Shown one piece after another: positions 22,160 to 32,449 of a stretch of DNA of 64,000 bases. How positions within the stretch are numbered: the first letter of the stretch is position 1; every line of letters starts with the position of its first letter. The stretch comes from Carex sylvatica (Eukaryota; Streptophyta; Magnoliopsida; Poales; Cyperaceae), in contig CAXKVR010000006.1 of the NCBI GenBank assembly GCA_964058845.1, positions 558,001 through 622,000 on the forward strand, written 5' to 3'. The translations under genes were made by a program, and so were the position numbers. The notes beneath the pieces were generated by a model that was not told the DNA's origin, made no database searches, and worked only from the letters and a program-made list of their open reading frames with translations.

Positions 22160-23660
22160 AAGAAAAAAAAATGCCCCGTCGAATACAGAGAGAAGAGATG
22201 GCCGTTGTTGCGCCATGTATTCCGGCAGTTCGGCGCATTGCATAAGCACGGCACTCGATCTTCCTCACTCGTGCCACTTCGAACATATAGTCAAGTCTAC
22301 ATGCATGAAATAAGTATTGAAATTAGCAATAATAATACAAACTTCTACTGTTAAGTTCTAAATTACAAAATGTATGGAGAAAATTAAGTGCTACATACGT
22401 TAGCTCTTGACCAGCAGAGATGTTTTTCTCTGGCTACGAACACAAGTCGGGTTGTGTTTCCCATAGGCAATTTCCTTGCAAAGCAGTTCGGTTGGCACTG
22501 TTACCAGTAAAAAAAAAAAACCTCTAGTCAGTACATATGAAATGAAATTAAATCCTGTAAATACCAACATTTTTTGCTTTTGTTTTGTGGGAAAGAACTT
22601 GTAAAAACAAGAGGGATGGACTTACCGAGTGATTGATGAACCGTGCTACGTTGCCTTTGTCAGTGGCGTCGATTACTACCTGATCGCTGACTTGGAAGAA
22701 CTAAAGAAAAAAATCGAAAAAAAAATTGTGTTAAGCCCAAATCAGAGAAGAAATTATCAAAAGTATGATAATGAAGTTAGAAAAAATATAACTCACGTAG
22801 CAATGTTTGTTCTTCGACTGGTATTGCTTCTCTCTCGCATCACTGACGCTGAGCCGAATTAGCTCACCACGATATTCAATGATCTGCAAATAGATAACAT
22901 AACAAGTAATTACATAAAAAGAGAAAATTGCATAAAGTACCATTCCTAAAAAAACTAGTAATTATTTATTTAAAAATGAAAGAATTAAATTGTACCATTT
23001 GTCCTTCTTGAATGGGCCTGCGAGCAAATAGTCCCCAGCCTTGTCTGCCCGATTTGCCAAAGCATACTATGTGATCTTCATTTTTCTATAATACACCAAT
23101 CCAACAAAAACAAATTAGAAAATAAAATAAGAAAAATTCATAGTAGTACCACAAGATTAAAAATAAATAAAAATAAAAGATAACCTTCAAGTGCTGGAGA
23201 CGCTCCTCGAATGGGGAGAAGGTGATCATGTCCTGCTCACTCTGTCAAGTCATACAAATTAATAGGGAAACAAATCTGCTGTTATTCAAATTTAATGAAC
23301 AGTATTCTGAAATCTCTGTTTTTTCAAATCCAACTGTTTATTTATTTTGAGATGCGTGCACAAAAAAACTATATATTTGAAGATACGTGCACAGAAAAAG
23401 TTGAACAGTTAGATTTAAAAAAGTAGGGATTTCAGGATACTGTTCATCAAATTCGGATCGCATCAGATTTCATTCCAATTAATAGGGATTAAGCAAACAC
23501 ACAGACGCATCAAAAGGTAGAGAAGTGAAAAACTTTTAAATTGTTTTATCAAGAAAGAGCAGAATATTACTGGAGGTATGATGCCTATTTCTTCCTGAAT
23601 AACCTCCAGTGAATGGCGGTGATGCCCCATAACGAGGTGAGCAACTGCCTCTTCTCTTCT
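22160..23660 (-). pseudogene. Degenerate SET-domain exons, ATX3/4/5-like methyltransferase
   Basis: Seven consecutive exons on the minus strand encode the C-terminus of a trithorax-type H3K4 methyltransferase: 23660-23571, 23241-23185, 23085-22996, 22883-22797, 22700-22626, 22497-22399 and from 22296. All have GT/AG borders. The reading is REEAVAHLVMG, FEERLQHLKK, CFGKSGRQGWGLFARR, IIEYRGELIRLSV, VVIDATDKGNVARF, then NHS joined to CQPNCFARKL (the SET NHSCxPNC motif), then ISAGQELT and post-SET CLCNAPNC. An extra A in the run near 22420 shifts frame inside FVARE/NISAGQ. An extra ~5 bp splits IEC from CLCNAPNC near 22245. The PWWP, FYR and PHD parts of a full ATX protein are absent upstream. 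So this is a truncated, frameshifted copy unless the shifts are assembly errors. Confidence 0.75.
23267..23476. mobile_element. Mutator-like MITE in an intron of the SET relic
   Basis: 210 bp with perfect 10-bp duplication AATTAATAGG (23257-23266 and 23477-23486). Ends GAAACAAATCTGCTG and the inverse of GGAATGAAATCTGATG. Interior GATGCGTGCACA and GATACGTGCACAGAAAAAGT also occur near 37626, placing both in one family. Confidence 0.85.
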
Positions 23661-23669
23661 CTGAAATTA

Positions 23670-24189
23670 AAAAAATTATAACTACTGAAAACCTTGGAGT
23701 ACTGAACCTTAACCAATCCTTAATTGAAACCTACATAGACAATTCACCACAAAATAATTAAAAAGTTAAATAAAGTAATACAGTTAAGCTTTAAATTAAT
23801 CTTTAAATCTTAGAATTCCAGATCATGCATATGAAATGTCTAATTTATGCCAACCCATTAATTACATTATTTCGCCCAAGGCAAATGGAATATCGGAGAA
23901 ATTAATTCAAAGTTCATGAGCATACCATGAAAAATTAGAATATGTTAGTAATATCTATAAATTCTAGCAACATTGGGATCTGAAAAAACAAGGAAAAATA
24001 TCAGAATTAGAGAAATTAAGCAAAGCACCCACAAGGCCACACCTCATACATTTGTTAAAGAGAAAGAGATGGAAATTGTGAGTTGGGAAGAAGGGTACCT
24101 TAAGCAATGTCTAAGAATAAGATTTGATGAGTCCTTTAAACCAGTCCTTGTAATCGGAGAGAGTAATTGTGAAGTTATAATTTATTTAT
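23670..24189. other. Non-coding, possible intron of the SET relic
   Basis: AT-rich sequence upstream (minus sense) of the SET exons. A minus-strand stretch near 24170-24120 reads SDYKDWFKGLIKSYS but matches no family I know. No PHD or PWWP exon is visible. Confidence 0.4.
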
Positions 24190-24370
24190 TTCTAGACTGA
24201 AATGGGAAATGGTAGTGCGTACATAGAGAGAGAGAGCAGAAGAGAGATATCAGAGACGGAGTGGAGACTGAAGAGAGGAGTCGATGACGGTTTTTTCGCT
24301 CTCACGAAAATCATCGGAGAAAAGAGTTTCATCTGCGCGGGTGTGATTTCCGTGGAGTGGGAATGAAAAA
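24190..24370 (-). promoter_or_regulatory. 5'-UTR-like CT-rich segment for the SET relic
   Basis: On the minus strand this is rich in CTCTCTCTCT and TCTTCTGCTC with balanced GC, contrasting with AT-rich surroundings. It could be a retained or newly acquired transcription start upstream of the SET exons. Position and composition are the only evidence. Confidence 0.35.
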
Positions 24371-24542
24371 ATTATGTCTTTTTTTGGGCTATCGCAATAG
24401 CCATCAACTGGGGCATTGTGATGACAAAGGGAATCAGTGATTCCTGCGCTTATTCCCTTCGTCTTCTAACCAAACACGGTAATGACAAAATGGCATTGAG
24501 ATACCAAGGAATCACTCTCCGATAGAATGAACCAAACATCCC

Positions 24543-24592
24543 CTGGTCACGCAAAATATGAGATATCTTAGAGGATACGCACTCTTTTAGGA
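24543..24592. mobile_element. Fragment of the GAGTGCGTATCC MITE family
   Basis: TCACGCAAAATATGAGATAT and then CTTAGAGGATACGCACTC match one terminus of the elements at 10026 and 44622. The rest is missing. Confidence 0.6.
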
Positions 24593-24629
24593 CGAGGTAA
24601 AGTGAGGTAGAGGCGATAACCACATTGCT

Positions 24630-25049
24630 GGAAATAAATCTGCTGGTGATTCCAGTGGAATAACAGGGTCCTGTTATTATAATTCCAACCATTCAACTTC
24701 GTTGAGATTCGTAGATGAAAAAGTTTCTTTATTGAGATTCGCACACATAAAACTTTGAATAGTTGAGATTGGAATAACATGACCCTGTTATTCCATTAGA
24801 ATCACAACATATTTATTTCCCACATTGCTAGGGTGCACAGGAAGCCATTATTGAGATTCGCACACATAAAACTTTGAATAGTTGAGATTGGAATAACATG
24901 ACCCTGTTATTCCATTAGAATCACAACATATTTATTTCCCACATTGCTAGAGTGCACAGAAAGCCATTATTGAGATTCGCACACAGAAAACTTTGAATGG
25001 TTGAGATTGAAATAACACGACCCATTGGAATCACAGCAGATTTATTTCC
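24630..25049. mobile_element. Mutator-like MITE expanded by internal tandem duplication
   Basis: Outer ends GGAAATAAATCTGCTG and the inverse of TCACAGCAGATTTATTTCC lie between CACATTGCT direct repeats (24621-24629 and 25050-25058). Inside, a ~119-bp unit starting ATTGAGATTCGCACACA repeats at 24731, 24850 and 24969. Each unit contains half the element plus the target sequence CACATTGCTAGGGTGCACAG and its flank. Amplification therefore followed insertion, probably by unequal recombination between the two ends. Confidence 0.82.
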
Positions 25050-25080
25050 CACATTGCTAGGGTGCACAGGAAGCCATTAT

Positions 25081-26332
25081 TTTCATATTAAAGTTTTTTT
25101 TGGGACCAAACTTTATAATTAAAAAAAAAAATATATATATTATTTTCTAAAATAGATACAACATTCTTATTTATTGACCATTCAAAATTATTGTTTTGAA
25201 CGATTCAGAAAAAAAGATTTTATATCTATGTTTTTCGTAATAAATTTATAAAAATTATAGAGATATAATTTTGTTATATGGAATTCAAACAGAGAATTCA
25301 TATCCTTCGAAATAACATTTTTTTTTTGTTAATTAAGAGAGTAACACGACGGATTATCTTGATGTTATGGTTTATAATGTCTGTCGGACGTTATAAGTCA
25401 TAACAGTTTTTTTATATTTCAAAATCTGACAAATTCATTTATTATTGTCAATTTTTGTTTTGTTGTTCCTATTAATAAAAAAATTGGAATTGATTGGAAA
25501 TAAAATTTTGGTTAAGGAGAAGTTATTTTTTCTATATCTTGATTTAGGTGAAGGGCAGGGTTATATACATGGTGTTCGAAATAAAATTTTGGTTTTTGAC
25601 ACCGCGGGCTCTCCTTAAAAACAGGCATTTTATGTTCAGACGTCCACTTCTTAGTTCTTGGGTTGGATTTGGTCCATTACCTTAAAAGACAGTGTCTGAT
25701 TTATTTTTTTAAATTAATGCTTACATGCACGGATTTACATAGACATACCAGCTGTTTATGTGAATTTACAATCTCTGAGTGTTGAGATTTCGGATAGGTT
25801 GTAGTGCAACAATTTGAATAATTTCAAGATTTGTTCACTATCTGAAAATCAGAATCCATGCATAAAATTAAGCTCAGGATTAAATATAGAGTTTATCACT
25901 AGACGCGTAGCGTAAACTTCAAGTCTAGTTTAGCAATAGTCTTCTTCTCCTTTCCTTGTCGTGTCAGATTCATGCAACAACCCAGCAGTCATGCCTCTAT
26001 CAGTATTCACACGAACAGGTTGACCAACTACTGTAATTCGGTATGCTAGTACCGAATTGACAACCCCTTTCTTTCGTTCTGTCTCTCTTTCGTTTTATGG
26101 AAAAATGGAATAGAATGGCTAACCGAATTCTTAAAAGATCATTGCATATTTATATAACATATGCACCAGTTCATTCGAGCCTATTCATGGCACTAATTCG
26201 TTGAGCCCTTTCAGAAGACTTATGTGATCTGATCAGATGAGAACAGAAAATTCGAACCTAGTCCAACAAGAAATAACCAAATATTAATTATAAATATAGC
26301 CCAATATATTCTGATTTTAGTACATTTCTAAC
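25081..26332. other. Intergenic, contains a dispersed ~130 bp duplicate
   Basis: No gene is supported. The block at about 25365-25490 (ATAATGTCTGTCGGACGTTA onward) recurs almost unchanged at 34345-34460. A shorter block (GAAGTTATTTTTTCTATA) at 25519 recurs at 34736. Confidence 0.6.
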
Positions 26333-26500
26333 ACTGAGATATCTCAAAAGTAGAGTGTTTTCTTTATAAATCTCAACTATTCAAATAAGCTATATACGAA
26401 TTTCGAAGCACAAATAATACTGGCCCCATGCGCTATCCCCGAATAGGCAACAGACACGTCAGTCACTCAAAAATTGAAACATCTCAGAGGATACGCACTC
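26333..26500. mobile_element. Left-truncated MITE of the GAGTGCGTATCC family
   Basis: The right end CTCAGAGGATACGCACTC is intact. The left begins at CTGAGATATCTCAAAAG without the outer 10 bases. The interior GCGCTATCCCCGAATAGGCA matches the other family members in inverse orientation. Confidence 0.7.
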
Positions 26501-27121
26501 CTGTTATGTTTGCATAATTTACTTTTTAGTCATTATAGGCTTTCCTATTTTTACAAATTCTAATTGATCGTATATTCATGAATTATAATACAAACTTCAA
26601 AGGTCAATATAAGATAAATTAAATGTGACTTTGATTTTTATCTGCTGCATATATGTTAACATATATTAATTCCAAAGACTGAAACTCAGCCTACTATATA
26701 TTGTTATTCTTTTGTTAAGATGGTCACAAATCAAGTTGGAATTCATTTGCACCTTCAACATGATCATCCCATAATTAATTCTATATATGTAGGGATATAT
26801 ATGGTTCTGTTCTGTTTTCAGAAAGAAATTAAGAGAACTAATTTTTAATTCCGACTTTTTTTAGAGCTAGGTTTTATTCATACCAATACAAACCCCAAGA
26901 TTGTTTCAAGATATTAAGCTTATGTTCAGTATATGGTACTATTAGACCAAATTCACCACATTGATACCTTTGTTAACAAACAATCACAAAAATAGTTCCT
27001 AACATACATTTTGTGCCCTTTGTGTATAAAAAATTATATTTAATAGACAAACACACTCTCATGAAAATACATAGTGATTTATACCCATTTATTATTACAA
27101 AGACCTTACATATAATATCCA
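26501..27121. other. 3' flank of the receptor-like protein gene
   Basis: AT-rich, no reading frame or repeat end recognised. Probably includes the 3' UTR of the gene ending at 27122. Confidence 0.45.
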
Positions 27122-29695
27122 TCAGTGAATATGTTGAATGTAAAACCTATCTATAATGAAATTAAACCACTTTCTTCCATTTTCCCATAATATCGTTGCC
27201 CAAATTACAAAGACAAACCCCACACCTATCCCCAATCCAATAGGAACAGAGATCCAATTTACATCAGTTGAAGACTTTGAAGGCAAACTTTTATTAAACA
27301 CATAATTTGTAGGAGTTGTTGGGCACTGTATCGATAAAGGACTTCCACACAATCCAGGGTTACCTAAGTAAGAATCATTTGAAAAGGTTGAGAACTGACG
27401 TGCTTTTGGTATTTCTCCAACTAAATTGTTGTATGACAGATTTAGTTCAGAAAGAAAAGTGAGAGAGGTGAGTTCTTGAGGGATGTGTCCGGAAAACTGA
27501 TTGGAGGAGAGATCCAGTAATTGAAGTTGCTTTAAATTACCAAATTGTTGTGGAATTGGACCAATCAGGACATTATGTGATAGGTTAAGTACATCAAGTG
27601 ACTTGAGTTTCCCGATCTCTTCAGGTATTCTCCCCCAAAATGTATTATTTGACAGATCAATGTAGCTTAATATGTTAAGTGAGTGTATCACATCAAAACT
27701 CTGTCCTTTGTATGTGACTGAAGCTCCATACGAAATGTCACCTAGACTCATCCTAAAAAACCATGCGGAATTTGTAATAGATGCACTCATCATAACCTTT
27801 AGATTCATGAAAATATTTTTAGGCAATGTACCACTGAAATGATTTGAGGAAAGGTCAAGAACTTTTAGCATGGGGAAAAAGGAATCATTTCCTTTTGTTT
27901 TGATTTCCACGTCTGAAATTTCTCCATAAAACATATTCGATCTTAAGATAAGAACTCTCAAATTTACAAGATTTCCCAGCCAATAGGGAAATATGTTCAC
28001 TATCTGGTTGTTTTCCATGTCTAAGATCACGAGATTTATTGTTTTAAGTCCACGGGCTTGACTGATATTTTGTAGCAATGGCCCGCTTAATTTGTTACTT
28101 TTCAGGTAAAGCAGTTCCAATTCAGTTTCTTTTAGAAGGCAAGATGGAATTATTCCTGTTAAATTGTTATATGAAAGATCAAGCGCTGTTAGTGATGTCA
28201 TATTACAAATGGAAAGGGGAATCTCTCCCGTGATACTATTATTTGAGAGGTCTAAGAAGTAAATATTTGTTTGGTAATTCAGAAAAGTAGGGAAATCTAT
28301 TAAATTGCACGATGCCAGCTGGATAAATTCTATTTGTGGAAATGAAGCATAGAATGACTCGTTATGATTTTCTCCTTCTATTATTGAAAACTTGTTGTTG
28401 GAGAGATCTAGAGCATCTAGGTACTTATTGTACTTGATGAATCTTGAAATTGACAATTGTCCTTGAAGATTGTTGTCTGCAAGGCCAATATTTGCCAAAT
28501 TTGATGATCCATTTGAGAACTCTGCTGGTAGATATCCTGAGAATTGGTTATCTGATAGACCCAAAGATTCCAAAGAAGGGTGAGAAAACAAAGACATGGG
28601 TATAGTACCTATCAATGTGTTTGACACTAAGTCCAATTCTTCAAGCCTTGTAAGGTTTGTTATTGAAGGTGGAATTTCTCCATAGATGTTACAGTTGTAA
28701 AGAATCAATACCGATAAGTATTGGAGATTTCCAATCGAATCTGGTAGTGAACCAGTGAAATTTATACCTGAAAGATCCAGATATTGCCAAATGCTTTGTT
28801 TGGTGAATTCTGCCAGTTCACCGGACAACATTGAATTGCCATATAATTCAAGTTTTGTTAGATTTGTAAGGTGGAATATTTCATGCGGTAAATTTCCTCT
28901 TAATCCACAACCTACCATGGATAGCTCCTGAAGAGTTGGGCCTACTTGAAAAACTGCCTTGCCCCACTCAGATCCACTGAGTGAAAGGTCAACCCCATTC
29001 AAGCGAAGAACTTGAAGCTTAGTGAGGTTGCTGAGTAAGTTTTTTAGGCCTGTATCATGAAGGTACGAGGGATAGTCGTAGATTAGATTTGATAAGTCAA
29101 GGTACATAAGGTTGGTGAGGGCAGAAATTCTGATCGGAATTTGACCGGTAAAGCCAGAATCGGACAAGTCGAGATGGGTTAAATTAGCAAGTCGCTCAAA
29201 CCCAGTTTGTGGAAGGGTAATATTAAGGAAGTTGTTCGAAGAAAGGTCGAGGTACTGAAGAGAGCTGAGATTAAAAATGCCCCTCGGAACTTGGCCGACA
29301 AAGCCAGAATAGGATAAATCAAGATGGGTTAAATTATCAAGTCGCTCAAACTCGGTTTGTGGAAGTATAACACCATGGAAATCGTTACATGAAAGGTTGA
29401 GGTTCTGAAGAGAGCTGAGGTTGAACAAAGCTGGGTTGATTTCACCCGAGATGGATCTGTTAAAAAGGTTGACTGTAGTCACCATACCGGTTTGCTTATC
29501 GCATGTGATACCATCCCATATGCAACAGTCGGTACTTGCATTCCATGAATGGAGTTCAGTGGTGTTGAAACCTTGCTTGAGTTGAATCAAGGCGTCACCT
29601 TGGTGAGGAAGGCAGTGGGCTTGTGTTAGAATGGTGGTTTTGATGGATAAGGAGATGAGAACAAGTGATAGGAAAAGAAGTACAGAAAGGACCAT
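27122..29695 (-). CDS. LRR receptor-like protein (Cf-9/Ve1-like RLP)
   Basis: A single-exon gene of 857 residues. Residues 1-27 are a hydrophobic signal peptide ending near AHC. Residues 28-66 are the LRR N-cap with QGDALIQLKQGF, HSWNASTDCC-W and GITCD. About 25 plant extracellular LRRs (LxxLxxLDLSxNxFxGxIP) follow. An island region near 650-690 (FRMSLGDISYGASVTYKGQS) is followed by four canonical LRRs. NPGLCGSPL is the C-cap. Residues ~815-837 form one membrane helix rich in Gly/Val/Ile, with a ~20-residue basic cytoplasmic tail. There is no kinase domain, so signalling needs a partner such as SOBIR1. RLPs of this class sit in the plasma membrane and sense pathogen or developmental ligands. 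Around residue 555 GLKTINLVILDMENN looks like two LRRs fused by an in-frame loss of about 25 residues. Otherwise intact. Confidence 0.9.
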   Translation of the reverse strand: MVLSVLLFLSLVLISLSIKTTILTQAHCLPHQGDALIQLKQGFNTTELHSWNASTDCCIWDGITCDKQTGMVTTVNLFNRSISGEINPALFNLSSLQNLNLSCNDFHGVILPQTEFERLDNLTHLDLSYSGFVGQVPRGIFNLSSLQYLDLSSNNFLNITLPQTGFERLANLTHLDLSDSGFTGQIPIRISALTNLMYLDLSNLIYDYPSYLHDTGLKNLLSNLTKLQVLRLNGVDLSLSGSEWGKAVFQVGPTLQELSMVGCGLRGNLPHEIFHLTNLTKLELYGNSMLSGELAEFTKQSIWQYLDLSGINFTGSLPDSIGNLQYLSVLILYNCNIYGEIPPSITNLTRLEELDLVSNTLIGTIPMSLFSHPSLESLGLSDNQFSGYLPAEFSNGSSNLANIGLADNNLQGQLSISRFIKYNKYLDALDLSNNKFSIIEGENHNESFYASFPQIEFIQLASCNLIDFPTFLNYQTNIYFLDLSNNSITGEIPLSICNMTSLTALDLSYNNLTGIIPSCLLKETELELLYLKSNKLSGPLLQNISQARGLKTINLVILDMENNQIVNIFPYWLGNLVNLRVLILRSNMFYGEISDVEIKTKGNDSFFPMLKVLDLSSNHFSGTLPKNIFMNLKVMMSASITNSAWFFRMSLGDISYGASVTYKGQSFDVIHSLNILSYIDLSNNTFWGRIPEEIGKLKSLDVLNLSHNVLIGPIPQQFGNLKQLQLLDLSSNQFSGHIPQELTSLTFLSELNLSYNNLVGEIPKARQFSTFSNDSYLGNPGLCGSPLSIQCPTTPTNYVFNKSLPSKSSTDVNWISVPIGLGIGVGFVFVIWATILWENGRKWFNFIIDRFYIQHIH

Positions 29696-29753
29696 TGCAG
29701 GAGAGAAAGAGTAAGCAAGACAATTTTAAGCGGTGCTTGGTTGTAAAGGGTTG

Positions 29754-29788
29754 AGTATACATACATACATACATATATATATATATAA
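29754..29788. promoter_or_regulatory. CATA/TA microsatellite with TATA-like core upstream of RLP
   Basis: (ACAT)n followed by (AT)n lies 60-95 bp upstream of the RLP start codon on the minus strand, and includes TATATATATA. It sits where a TATA box is expected, so the repeat length may affect expression. Confidence 0.45.
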
Positions 29789-29799
29789 GAGCATGTATA

Positions 29800-30866
29800 A
29801 AGATCTCAAAATAAAAAACGTTAATCAAAATTAATTGAACAGAGAAAAGTCTTGACTTAACAGAAGACATGGAGAGCGGAGAAAATATGGTCTTTGGTCT
29901 TGGAATATTAACTTGCAAAATTAAATTAATGAAAACAACCAATTTTTTGGTCTTGGAGAACGCGCAAAATTAATGAAACATCGTTAATCAATTAGGCTGA
30001 TTGTGTAATTAAAAATTAAATTAAAACAAACCAATTTCTAATCAGTCGGTACTTGCAAAATTCACAGAACTTTCTTAGATTAATAAACAGATTAGGGTAA
30101 TGTGGGGTTGCGCTAGCTGTTCCACAAATAAAAATAAAAATGTTATTAAAAGGTTTTGTGAAGTAATGTTTTATTCCCATTATGATATTTGTCTTATAAC
30201 TTATTTATTTTTAGTTCTGTGCTGATGCAAAAGAAATTGACATTTTTTTTTGATATGAGGAGGAGCTTGCGAGCCTTCTCCATCATTAAAAAAATGAAAA
30301 AAAAATTATCTCCATGCAGAATTTGTACGTGTTTTTTTAAATCTTGAGAATAAAAATAAGAAGATAATTGAATGCAGTACTTTTTATTCGGTTTATGGTC
30401 AGGTCTAGTATATGCTGTATTAAATACATTTTATAGTACTTAAGTTTCCTAGATTGTTGTTCTGCTTTGATTATTTTACAATCAATTTATTTTGGTGGAA
30501 ATAATTATGTATTTGCGTTTCCTATGTATGTACTTCTTTATTCGATGGGTTTTATTGGTTGAAAAGGAAAGCTAAATAAACCAAAATAAAAGTTCGGTGA
30601 GATTCATAATAATCATAATTAAAAAGTTCATAATACCTAGTTATTCAATTAGATTTAATAAAATAAATAAATCAAATCTGTAAATATTGAAATTTTTTTT
30701 TTGATTGTTATCCATAGAGAAATTTTCTTTCGAATTACCAGTTTACTGACATTCCAAAAAAAATCGTAAATTGAAGATTATTTTAATATATAGAATTGAA
30801 GAGTCCACAATTTATTGTGAAAGTGAAATGAAAAGGAATGCAGTAATGACAATGTAGAAAAGAAGA
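29800..30866. other. Intergenic upstream of the RLP gene
   Basis: AT-rich DNA with no supported gene and no complete element. A run of simple A/T tracts occurs around 30240-30310. Confidence 0.45.
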
Positions 30867-30898
30867 GCTAAGGACTAAGGACTAAGGACTAAGGACTA
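30867..30898. repeat. (AAGGACT)4 short tandem repeat
   Basis: Four exact copies of a 7-bp unit lie directly before the 90-bp minisatellite. Confidence 0.88.
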
Positions 30899-31400
30899 AT
30901 GTTGAGTGATTGTAATTTTACATAAAATATGTGGACTGGATTAATGTGGAGAGATTTTACTAATCAGTGTGATGAATAATTCAACTGATGTTGAGTGATT
31001 GCAATTTTACATAAAATATGTGGACTGAATTAATGTGGAGAGACTTGACTAATCAGTGCGATGAATAATTCAACTAATGTTGAGTGATTGCAATTTTACA
31101 TAAAATATGTGGATTGAATTAATGTGGAGAGACTTGACAAATCAGTTGAAAGGGGAGGTAGTACAGTTGGCTAGAAAAAAGCCCTAGAGCTGTTATACCC
31201 AAAGGTCGAGAGTTCGATTCTCCCTCACGACTTCGTAGCTTCTACGAAAGTTTTCAAAAAAAAAAAAGACTTGACAAATCAGTGCGATGAATAATTCAAC
31301 TGATGTTGAGTGATTGCAATTTTACATAAAATATGTGGACTAAATTAATGTGGAGAGACTTGACTAATTCAGTGCGATGAATAATTCAACTGATGTTAAA
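30896..31400. repeat. ~90-bp minisatellite, interrupted by a SINE
   Basis: Units beginning TGTTGAGTGATTGCAATTTT recur at about 30899, 30989, 31078 and, after the SINE, 31301. Each contains ATGTGGACTGAATTAATGTG and CAGTGCGATGAATAATTC. Copies are about 95% alike by eye. The SINE sits in the third unit's tail, so it arrived after the expansion. Confidence 0.82.
31147..31267 (+). mobile_element. tRNA-derived SINE with 16-bp target duplication
   Basis: 121 bp ending in a 12-base A tail, flanked by perfect 16-bp direct repeats GACTTGACAAATCAGT (31131-31146 and 31268-31283). The head is tRNA-like: TAGTACAGTTGG at 31159-31170 matches the Pol III A box and GAGTTCGATTC at 31210-31220 the B box, about 40 bp apart. 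GGGGAGG near the start could pair with CTCCCTC after the B box as a remnant acceptor stem. Such SINEs are copied by LINE machinery. The exact duplication and homogeneous tail suggest a young insertion. Confidence 0.88.
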
Positions 31401-32449
31401 CGTTGATAGGGATGAAATAAGTCGTTATTTTTTCTATCACTTAGTCTAAATTATTGTCATTTATCGAGTTGCAATTGCTTATTTTTTAGAGAATCAGATT
31501 ACTTTTTATTATTTCACTTAATTTTAGAGAATTACTGATTTTCAATGATATTAGTGCAAAAACAGCCATAAAACGATATAATTCTGACATTTAACCTCAG
31601 CCGCACGGATGCCTTCATCCGCATGCGACTCAAAAGTGCATCGAGGCCAAGCTTGTATTTTTGTCATAAGTGTCCCATTTCGTTGTGCCTATCACATGTA
31701 CATACGTACTGTGCTGTGCTGATGCGCAAAGAGAGACACATCTGGCCGCGACACTACATATATACCAGCAATTCACTAGTTACAGTATTTTCATTTATGA
31801 GTTTATTATTAAGTAACCATGGTGCATATAAATTTTACAATAACTACTAAGGGATCAAATTATTTGTAGTGATAGCATAAAAGGGTCATGAATTTCTTTC
31901 TCCATGTAGCTTCGTTTTTATGACAATGTCGTTGTATTTTTTTTTTTTGTCAGGTCCTGCATAAATTATTGTAACAAAACAACGTGATTATCTATTTTTG
32001 CCCTCAATAATTTTCATTAATTGCTTACTCTCGCTCAAATGTGAAAAACAGTGAATAAAAGATAAGATGTAACAAAAGTTGTAGAAAAAACAAGTTCAAG
32101 ATGAGCTTTTTTTCCTCATCATTTGATGAAGTGAGATGCTATTTTTCTATGCAGAAATGTGGAATCAAAAAAACAAAATTGCAATACAACGTGGTGTTTG
32201 TTTTATGAGTGTGGCATTTTTTTTCAATATTTAATCAAGAGAAAAATATGAGATTTTTAAAGGGAAGAGAAGAGATAAAAAGAATGGGAGTAAATTGGGA
32301 GGAGGGGAAAGTTTTATATTGATGGGTTCCTAATAAGTATAAATTATATACATATTCGATCTAGTTTTTATCATAAAATAACGCTAAAAATTTTGTATTT
32401 TGAATATAAAGTTAATATAATACACCTAGAATCAAGTTACTGCGTTTGT
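31401..32449. other. Intergenic, no gene recognised
   Basis: AT-rich sequence with short frames only. No repeat ends were resolved. Confidence 0.45.

Noticed and set aside
24100..24175. SDYKDWFKGLIKSYS as an upstream exon of the SET relic
   Set aside because: No similarity that I recognise to ATX-type proteins and no flanking splice sites that fit the phase.
29595..29942. 115-residue minus frame upstream of the RLP
   Set aside because: Consists of leader and microsatellite translation (YIYMYVCMY) and overlaps the RLP signal peptide in another frame.
30896..31400. Possible CRISPR-like repeat array
   Set aside because: Units are contiguous ~90-bp minisatellite copies without unique spacers, in a eukaryotic genome.
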